5,821 bases of DNA from an uncultured Peptococcaceae bacterium. GTDB lineage: Bacteria > Bacillota > Peptococcia > Peptococcales > Peptococcaceae. The translations under genes were made by a program, and so were the position numbers. Position 1 is the first letter of the stretch; each line of letters begins with the position of its first letter. Positions 1-4,850 of the stretch are shown piece by piece. The DNA lies in the NCBI GenBank assembly GCA_902462325.1, contig CABQBF010000156.1, forward strand, positions 1 to 5,821, given 5' to 3'. Under the pieces are notes generated by a model. That model was not told the DNA's origin and made no database searches. It saw only the letters and a list, made by a program, of their open reading frames with translations.

Positions 1-816
1 ATCCACGCCCCGGTCTACAAACACAGCTTGCACACCGGCCTCTATCAGCTTCTGAATATTGGCGCGGAATTCCTCTTTTAAGACCAGATATTGCTGAAAG
101 CCACTCTCGGTTGCCAAAGCACCCTGCTCCAATTCCTCTTGCTCCAGCGCGTCATCCAGCACCAGCAGCTTGATTTGGCCCTGCAACTCCAACGGCATCT
201 GCCGCGTCAGCCGTTCTTTGCTGACGAGTACGCCGTTTAACACTTCACTTTCGGCGCCTTCCACGGCCCGCACCCGCTGAGAAAACCGGAACCCCGGCTC
301 CAGCAGCTTTTCCTGTCCGATGAGCTGAGCCCCTTCCATAATTAAACGGGCAATTGACGCATCCTCTCTGCCGGCCACATAAGCGATATTATACAACTGG
401 CCCGTATCCATACTGCCAATCTGTATGGCCTCCTGCTCCATCAAGCGGCAGGCTTCCTTGACGCCGTAACGCAAGCCAGTCAACACCTGAGCTACCGGAA
501 CGCCTTTGCTCACCTGCTCCAAGCCGTAAATGACCATTTCACCGGCCATCAGCGCCGCCGTGGTGGTGCCGTCACCAACCTCCTCCTGTTGAGAATTGAT
601 GGCGTGGATTAACATGCGGGCCACCGGATGATTGACCTCCATCATATTGAGAATGGTCACGCCGTCATTGGTAATCACCACGTTGCTAAACTGATCCACC
701 AACATGGTATCCAGCCCCTTCGGGCCGATGGTGCTTTCCACCGCCGACATCACAGCCCGCACCGCATTGGCGTTGTTTTCTAACAAATCAAATTTTTGCT
801 CCCGCTGTTCGTTCAT
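1..816 (-). CDS. Group III (archaeal-like, TCP-1/cpn60 family) chaperonin, N-terminal half, partial at window edge
   Basis: This is an ATP-dependent protein-folding chaperonin acting in the cytoplasm. The frame is open from an ATG at 816 to base 1, giving 272 residues, about half of a roughly 520-residue family member. Visible motifs are GPKGLD at residues 31-36, NDGVTIL at 50-56 and EVGDGTTTAALMAGE at 79-93, the phosphate/ATP-binding signatures of the equatorial domain. They resemble the thermosome (NDGATIL, GDGTTT) more than GroEL. Residues from about 200 onward match the apical domain, and the segment around LDDALEQEELEQ lies where Group II chaperonins carry their built-in lid protrusion, so no GroES partner would be expected. 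The gene starts 12 bases after the hrcA stop, with GAGGGA five bases before the ATG. Group III chaperonins, first described in Carboxydothermus hydrogenoformans, sit in the hsp70 operon, which fits this position. grpE, dnaK and dnaJ probably follow beyond the edge; that is inference. Confidence 0.92.
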   Translation of the reverse strand, partial: MNEQREQKFDLLENNANAVRAVMSAVESTIGPKGLDTMLVDQFSNVVITNDGVTILNMMEVNHPVARMLIHAINSQQEEVGDGTTTAALMAGEMVIYGLEQVSKGVPVAQVLTGLRYGVKEACRLMEQEAIQIGSMDTGQLYNIAYVAGREDASIARLIMEGAQLIGQEKLLEPGFRFSQRVRAVEGAESEVLNGVLVSKERLTRQMPLELQGQIKLLVLDDALEQEELEQGALATESGFQQYLVLKEEFRANIQKLIEAGVQAVFVDRGVD

Positions 817-821
817 GGATG

Positions 822-827
822 TCCCTC
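822..827 (-). promoter_or_regulatory. Ribosome binding site of the chaperonin gene
   Basis: GAGGGA lies five bases upstream of the ATG at 816, inside the 12-base gap after the hrcA TAG. It supports independent initiation of the chaperonin at this ATG and argues that the hrcA TAG really terminates. Confidence 0.75.
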
Positions 828-828
828 G

Positions 829-1860
829 CTATTCTTTCTCCTTATAGGCTTCCTCCAGCGTCTGCGCCATAGCGTTAAGCATGGACACCGCCGTGGCGTA
901 ATCCATTCGCGTTGGTCCAATCAAGCCCACCTTACCAACGGTTTCTCCTTTTACCTTATAATTTGCAACAATCACGCTGCAATCTTTCACTTCATCCAAC
1001 CCGGTTTCGGCGCCAATTTTTACCGTAATGCCGGTTTCATTGTCAGCCTCCATCAGTTGGGCCAGCACTTCCTGCTGTTCCAGTGACTGCAGCAGATTTT
1101 TTACCTTGTTGACATCCTTAAACTCTGGCTGCGACAGCATATTCAAGCCGCCGTCCAGATAAATTTTTCTGTCCTTATTCTGGATATCTAAAATCGAGGA
1201 CAGCATTTCCAGCGCACAATCAACAACCTGACGCTGCCGGGTCAAATTCTGAAAAATATTCTCCAGAATATTACGCTGCCAGTCGTCCACCTTTAAGCCC
1301 CGCAAATTCTGATTGATCATCATCGAAACCAAATCCAAATCTTCCTTGGTCATGGTATCAGGAATTTCCAGAAAGCGATTTTCGATTTTATCGCCCTCCA
1401 TGATAATCACCATCAATGCCTTGCCCGGCTCTACCAGCAGTAGCTGCAATAGCTGCAACGTGGATCCTTTGTCTTCATCCAGCATCATCACTGTGGTACA
1501 GTTGGTAACCTCCGCCAACAGCTTCATGGAATCCCGCAGCACATCGCCGACTTGCTGCCGTTTATCCCGAATAGCCCGGTTGATCATCTGCTTTGCTTCC
1601 TCCTGGATATCGCTCTGCGCCATCAAATAATCCACATAATAGCGGTAGCCTGCATCGGAAGGTACACGGCCCGCCGAGGTGTGGGGCTGTTCAATTAAGC
1701 CCATTTCCTCCAAATCCGCCATCTCATTGCGGATGGTGGCCGAACTGACGCCCAGGTTGTATTTTTTGGAGATGGTTCTGGAACCCACCGGCTCAGCAGT
1801 TTCGATATAATCCAGCACGACCGCTTCCAGGATTTTTTGCTTCCGGCTATCCATTTCCAT
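829..1860 (-). CDS. hrcA: Heat-inducible transcription repressor HrcA
   Basis: HrcA binds the CIRCE operator as a dimer and represses class I heat-shock genes. The protein has 343 residues, the usual family length. A winged helix-turn-helix occupies the N-terminus (about residues 5-75, including SSATIRNEMADLEEMGLIE), followed by the family signature TSAGRVPSDAGYRYYVDYL at 61-79. A central GAF-like/dimerisation region follows, and the C-terminus has the typical GPTRMDY (about 315-321). I chose the ATG at 1860 because AGAGGTGG lies five bases upstream and the product then begins MEMDSRKQKI, as relatives do. An in-frame TTG at 1878 would add six residues but has no ribosome site and would place this one inside the gene. 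It is the first gene behind the CIRCE promoter, so it should be autoregulated. It ends in TAG, 12 bases before the chaperonin ATG and in the same frame as it. Confidence 0.98.
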   Translation of the reverse strand: MEMDSRKQKILEAVVLDYIETAEPVGSRTISKKYNLGVSSATIRNEMADLEEMGLIEQPHTSAGRVPSDAGYRYYVDYLMAQSDIQEEAKQMINRAIRDKRQQVGDVLRDSMKLLAEVTNCTTVMMLDEDKGSTLQLLQLLLVEPGKALMVIIMEGDKIENRFLEIPDTMTKEDLDLVSMMINQNLRGLKVDDWQRNILENIFQNLTRQRQVVDCALEMLSSILDIQNKDRKIYLDGGLNMLSQPEFKDVNKVKNLLQSLEQQEVLAQLMEADNETGITVKIGAETGLDEVKDCSVIVANYKVKGETVGKVGLIGPTRMDYATAVSMLNAMAQTLEEAYKEKE

Positions 1861-1865
1861 GGTCT

Positions 1866-1873
1866 CCACCTCT
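1866..1873 (-). promoter_or_regulatory. Ribosome binding site deciding the hrcA start
   Basis: AGAGGTGG lies five bases upstream of the ATG at 1860. It decides for that start over the in-frame TTG at 1878, which lies upstream of this site and has no purine-rich sequence of its own at a suitable distance. Confidence 0.8.
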
Positions 1874-1890
1874 TTCAATCTTTCAAATTG

Positions 1891-1917
1891 TTAGCACTCT
1901 TTCAAGTCGAGTGCTAA
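1891..1917 (-). promoter_or_regulatory. CIRCE operator (HrcA binding site)
   Basis: This is a perfect copy of the CIRCE inverted repeat: TTAGCACTC at 1891-1899, a 9-base spacer, and GAGTGCTAA at 1909-1917. All nine bases of each arm match the consensus. It lies about 30 bases upstream of the hrcA ATG and starts where transcription from the predicted promoter should begin, so bound HrcA would block initiation. Control of hrcA and the following chaperonin gene is therefore expected. Confidence 0.98.
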
Positions 1918-1924
1918 CAATATA

Positions 1925-1953
1925 AATATAGTACGATTTGCCAATAAAGTCAA
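1925..1953 (-). promoter_or_regulatory. Sigma-A-type promoter of the hrcA-chaperonin operon
   Basis: Read on the minus strand, a -35 box TTGACT (1953-1948) and a -10 box TATATT (1930-1925) are separated by 17 bases. Each matches the housekeeping consensus at five of six positions. The expected start point, six to eight bases downstream, falls at about 1919-1917, the upstream edge of CIRCE. This is the usual arrangement for vegetative-sigma heat-shock genes under HrcA repression. The 5' leader to the hrcA ATG would be about 57 bases and includes CIRCE. Confidence 0.88.
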
Positions 1954-1960
1954 TGGATTT

Positions 1961-2111
1961 TTATAAAAAAATTTTGATGACTATGTTAAGAAAATGTGGA
2001 GAAAGAGATAGTCTTCTCATGGGATTTGCATTTCTTTGTCCGTCCCCCCAAAATCCGTACTCCACCATTTGCGCAGAAAAACGCGCTTTGAGCGTAGAGC
2101 GAGCAAAGCAT
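1961..2111 (-). pseudogene. Possible decayed or frameshifted small reading frame in the intergenic region
   Basis: On the minus strand an ATG at 2111 opens MLCSLYAQSAFF. If one base (2075) is skipped, reading continues without a stop through AQMVEYGFWGDGQRNANP to a TAA at 1961-1963, 49 residues in all. The second half reads like real protein (YGFWGDGQRN, MRRLSLSPHF), whereas the uninterrupted frame through 2075 becomes rich in Arg, Lys and Cys. The ribosome site is weak (AAGAAG directly before the ATG). The frame ends eight bases upstream of the hrcA -35 box. From memory it resembles short hypothetical peptides recurring in Clostridia genomes, possibly a dispersed intergenic repeat rather than a gene; I could not verify this. 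No function is assigned, and chance is possible. Confidence 0.3.
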
Positions 2112-2172
2112 CTTCTTAAAACTAATACCGGCGAAAATACTTCTATTCCTTGATAGAAAATTGCCGCAAATA

Positions 2173-2230
2173 GAAAAAAGCTCTAGTTTACACAATATCT
2201 CTGATATCTATGTAATCTAAAGCTTTTTTC
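2173..2230 (-). terminator. Long hairpin, probable intrinsic terminator of the SpoIIE-like gene
   Basis: A perfect 10-base inverted repeat (GAAAAAAGCT at 2173-2182, AGCTTTTTTC at 2221-2230) is extended inward by an imperfect stem (2183-2192 with 2211-2220, eight of ten pairs). An inner ATATC/GATAT pair with a three-base loop closes it. On the minus strand the structure starts about 20 bases after the TAG at 2252, and its 3' arm ends in GCTTTTTTC, which supplies the uridine run. The stem is AU-rich and nearly symmetric, so it could also act on the plus strand, although no plus-strand gene is seen. It separates the phosphatase gene from the hrcA promoter. Confidence 0.7.
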
Positions 2231-2251
2231 TTATATTCTTTTGCCCTTTCC

Positions 2252-3388
2252 CTAAAATAACCGGCTCACCAGCACTGTCATATCGTCGGTACGTTGGTCT
2301 TGTCCATCGTGCAGGGCGGCGGCTTTTTTCTGATTGCTGCGCGCACGGCTGGTGGCAATGGCCAGCAAATATTCGGCGGCCAATTGGGGATTGGTGGTGG
2401 GCAGACAGCTAATAATCTGCTCCCACTGAAAGCCCGAGTCGTTTAATTCATACAGACCGTCGCTCATCATCACCAGCAAATCGCCCTGGGCGATGGTATG
2501 CTCTAGCTGGGAGGCTTCTACCCGCGGCAGAATACCCACAGGCAGTGAACTACCATCGTAAACGGCTACTTTACGGCCATTTTTGACAAAAGACGGTGCT
2601 GCGCCGTATTTATACAATTCTATTTTTCCGGTATGCAAATTCCATAAAGCGATGTCCATCGTGCTGAACCGCACACCGCCATATTGAAAGGACAATACGG
2701 TGTTAATCATACTTAAAGAAAGTCGTATGCTCAGCCCACCAGACAGCAAGGTCTGCAACAGCCGCACAGCTAGCTTGCTCTGCTCCATGGCCAATTGACC
2801 GCTGCCCATACCGTCACACAAGATTTGCACCATGCGGCCGTCTTGTAAATCCTGCACGCCCCAACTATCGCCGGATACCTGCTCTTTTTTGCTGGCGGCA
2901 TGTCCTACTAACAGCCGTTCCTGATGGGCGTCCACGCTTTCATCACCGCAGCGCATGACTTGTATCTGCTCACCCAGCAAAACCAACTGATGAGCGATAT
3001 TTTCTTTAGTTTCCTCCAATTGCCGTTGCTGGCATTCCTGCTGCCTATACCCTTCTATTTGATTGAAAAGTGCCAATGCCAACTGTCCGGTGCGGCTGCA
3101 CCGACCCTGAAATTTGGTAGAAAAGACCGAAGCACCGTTTAAGCCCTGTTCTTCTAACAGATTGCAGGCATTACCCAGTTCCTCCAGCGTATAGGCGCTC
3201 TCTGTATCCCAGCACCAGCTTTCTTTGGGACAAAAGCAGCATACCTGCTGATACACCCTGTTATACAGCCCCTGCACCATATCGGTCTGCTGTCTGGGGT
3301 GCTCTAACTCCAGCTTCTGCAGGGCATTGCCTAATTCTATAAAACTATTGCCCAACTGGGACAATCTGGTCGCTTCTGATTTTCTCAC
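2252..3388 (-). CDS. SpoIIE-like PP2C serine phosphatase, soluble form lacking the membrane domain
   Basis: This is a PP2C-type protein phosphatase of the SpoIIE family. SpoIIE itself dephosphorylates the anti-anti-sigma factor SpoIIAA to activate sigma-F. Numbered from the GTG start (378 residues), a Cys cluster CCFCPKESWCW at 50-60 matches the cysteine-rich spot in the central region of SpoIIE. A helical stretch follows to about 160, and the phosphatase domain fills the rest: SGD at 172-174, CDGMGSG at 191-197, GAAPSF at 262-267, GDLLVMMSDG at 302-311 and DDMT at 368-371. All metal-binding aspartates are present. Classical SpoIIE has about 830 residues and ten N-terminal membrane segments; none is encoded here or just upstream. 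The GTG at 3388 has GGAGG seven bases ahead. The ATG at 3394 directly abuts that site, and the ATG at 3415 has no site and follows an in-frame TGA. Stop is TAG, with a backup TAA seven codons later. It could be a second SpoIIE-type phosphatase with another partner. Confidence 0.92.
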   Translation of the reverse strand: MRKSEATRLSQLGNSFIELGNALQKLELEHPRQQTDMVQGLYNRVYQQVCCFCPKESWCWDTESAYTLEELGNACNLLEEQGLNGASVFSTKFQGRCSRTGQLALALFNQIEGYRQQECQQRQLEETKENIAHQLVLLGEQIQVMRCGDESVDAHQERLLVGHAASKKEQVSGDSWGVQDLQDGRMVQILCDGMGSGQLAMEQSKLAVRLLQTLLSGGLSIRLSLSMINTVLSFQYGGVRFSTMDIALWNLHTGKIELYKYGAAPSFVKNGRKVAVYDGSSLPVGILPRVEASQLEHTIAQGDLLVMMSDGLYELNDSGFQWEQIISCLPTTNPQLAAEYLLAIATSRARSNQKKAAALHDGQDQRTDDMTVLVSRLF

Positions 3389-3394
3389 CGTCAT

Positions 3395-3400
3395 TCCTCC
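3395..3400 (-). promoter_or_regulatory. Ribosome binding site deciding the phosphatase start
   Basis: GGAGGA sits directly against the ATG at 3394 and its GGAGG core is seven bases before the GTG at 3388. The normal spacing favours the GTG, giving a product that begins VRKSEATRLS with the first residue read as Met. Confidence 0.65.
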
Positions 3401-3817
3401 ATCCACACAAAGCATATAGGTTCATGATACTCCATTCTGCCTGTGAAATATGTCGGATTACCGCCCTAAGAAAAATTTTTCCGCAGATTTTTTGCTTCTG
3501 CACGTTCTTTCTGCTTTGCGCCGCCATTTTAAACGGAAACCAATGGACAGTGCGCAGGTCAATCTCTCTGCCTATTATCCCCGCACTTTTACACCGTCAG
3601 CCAACCCTTCGGTATTGGCGTTTTGCACGATGATGTCGCCCGCTTGCAGACCGGATTTAATTTCTGTCACTGCAACAGCTTGATAGCCGATTTCCACCGA
3701 CGTTTGTACGGCTTTCTGATTTTGCACAAGGAACACATACCACTGGCCGTCGCTTTCAAACAGCGCGCTATTGGGCACAGCTAACACTTCATCTTTCTGA
3801 TAAAGCTGAAAGGTGCC

Positions 3818-3820
3818 CTA
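3818..3820 (-). other. In-frame amber (TAG) codon 343 of the adaptor gene
   Basis: The surrounding translation reads DGYEI, stop, GTFQLYQKDEVLAVPNSALF in one frame. Homologous adaptors run through this strand of the barrel/membrane-proximal junction without a break. CAG to TAG is the simplest origin. Confidence 0.85.
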
Positions 3821-4297
3821 GATTTCATAGCCATCTTTCAAATTTTGCTGAGCGGCATTCTCCACCGCCACCAGCACTTTTACCCGATGTTCTTCTAAAC
3901 CTAAGGCTGACACGCCCTGTTGAGCAAAATCATAGATTTGCGCGATAGTTTCCTGCAAGATTTCATCACCGCTGCGCAGTTGATAGGTTAGCGTAACGGC
4001 ATCGCCTACGTGCAATAAGGGCGCTTCAGAAGTGAGAATTTCAAAGGCTGCTAAGGCTTTCTGTTGACCTAAAATCACGGTCACAGGCTCGCCAGCCTGC
4101 ACCTGTGTCGCAATACCATTGGTGCTGGCAGTTACGGTACAGCGCACCAACGATAAATCCAACTGCTGCACGAGTTGCTGTTGGCTGTCCACAGCACTCT
4201 GGGCCTGTTGAATGATGCTGTTGTAAAAATCCTCGCCCACGTTGCTGCCGCCTGCGTTCTGCAATGCCTGTAACCGTTTGCTGCTGTTTTCATAGCG

Positions 4298-4300
4298 CTA
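4298..4300 (-). other. In-frame amber (TAG) codon 183 of the adaptor gene
   Basis: The translation reads KEQFTEAQ, stop, RYENSSKRLQAL in one frame, in the middle of the coiled-coil heptads. Termination here would leave only the membrane anchor, the first lipoyl half and half of the hairpin, which should not be functional. Confidence 0.85.
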
Positions 4301-4850
4301 TTGAGCCTCTGTGAACTGCTCTTTGGCCTGCAACCAGGCCGTTTGACTGTTTTCCAGTTCCAGTGCGGAAACACCGCCCAGATCATATAATGCTTGCTGA
4401 TTTTGATAAAGTCGTTCTGCCGTTTGGTAATTGTTTTGACAAACATCTACCTGCTCCCGTAGCTGAGCCACATATTCGGCTGGCGCTACTGTCATAGCAG
4501 TCCCCAACTGCGCCTGCTGCAATTGAGCCTGATAGCCCTGCAGCACGCTCTGCTGCACTGCCTTTTCCTGCTCCAAGTCAGTGGTGTCAATGCGCAGCAA
4601 CACATCACCGACTTGTACCGGCTGGTTTTCCTGCACGCACACCTCCAACACCGTGCCAGTTACCTGTGCCGCCTGCGTCACTGCCGTACCAGTTTCCATC
4701 ACGCCTTTTTCGATGACGGTGTCGCACACCGTCTGCGACTCTACTGCAACGGTATCCACATCCAGACCGCTTTGCAGCGCCACAACGCCGACAACAGCCA
4801 GCACCACAACCAGAATACTCCCCACAATCACAACTCTCTTTTTCATTCTG

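Larger units (their letters stand above)
3575..4846 (-). pseudogene. HlyD/MacA-type membrane fusion (periplasmic-adaptor-like) protein interrupted by two in-frame TAG codons
   Basis: This is an adaptor subunit of an ABC export system, anchored in the membrane and contacting the permease encoded just upstream. From the ATG at 4846 the frame runs 423 codons to a TAA at 3575, broken only by TAG at codons 183 and 343. In order there are Lys-Lys-Arg plus a membrane segment (residues 5-23), a biotinyl-lipoyl-like half (about 58-88, with QVTGTVLEVCVQENQPVQVG), a Gln/Leu-rich coiled-coil hairpin (about 89-225), the second lipoyl half (near TASTNGIATQVQAGEPV), a beta-barrel domain, and a membrane-proximal domain (LAVPNSALF to the end). 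Both interruptions could be single C-to-T changes of CAG (Gln): after FTEAQ in the coiled coil, and between DGYEI and GTFQLYQ. There is no frameshift or deletion, so the decay is recent or UAG is read through. No ATG or ribosome site follows either TAG. AAGGGAG precedes the start by seven bases. Confidence 0.88.

Noticed and set aside
796..1086. Plus-strand open frame opposite the start of the chaperonin gene and the end of hrcA
   Set aside because: It lies antisense to two strongly supported genes, and its translation shows no domain, only Phe/His-rich shadow composition.
1313..1630. Plus-strand open frame antisense to hrcA
   Set aside because: Ser/Ile-rich shadow of the HrcA coding frame, with no ribosome site or recognisable motif.
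1938..2153. Plus-strand open frame of 71 codons across the hrcA promoter region
   Set aside because: It runs antisense through the promoter, has no ribosome site and no family resemblance.
3460..3525. Possible terminator after the adaptor gene (GCAGA/TCTGC stem followed by AAAAATTTTT)
   Set aside because: The stem is only five pairs with a nine-base A-rich loop, and the T run is separated from it by A residues.
3345..3527. Minus-strand 60-codon frame overlapping the phosphatase start
   Set aside because: No ribosome site before the ATG at 3527, no recognisable sequence, and it overlaps the phosphatase gene in another frame. It also has no membrane segments, so it is not a lost SpoIIE N-terminus.
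4132..4446. Minus-strand frame overlapping the first TAG of the adaptor, considered as a frameshift bypass
   Set aside because: Its translation departs from the adaptor family; the adaptor sequence resumes in the original frame right after the TAG, so this is a shadow.
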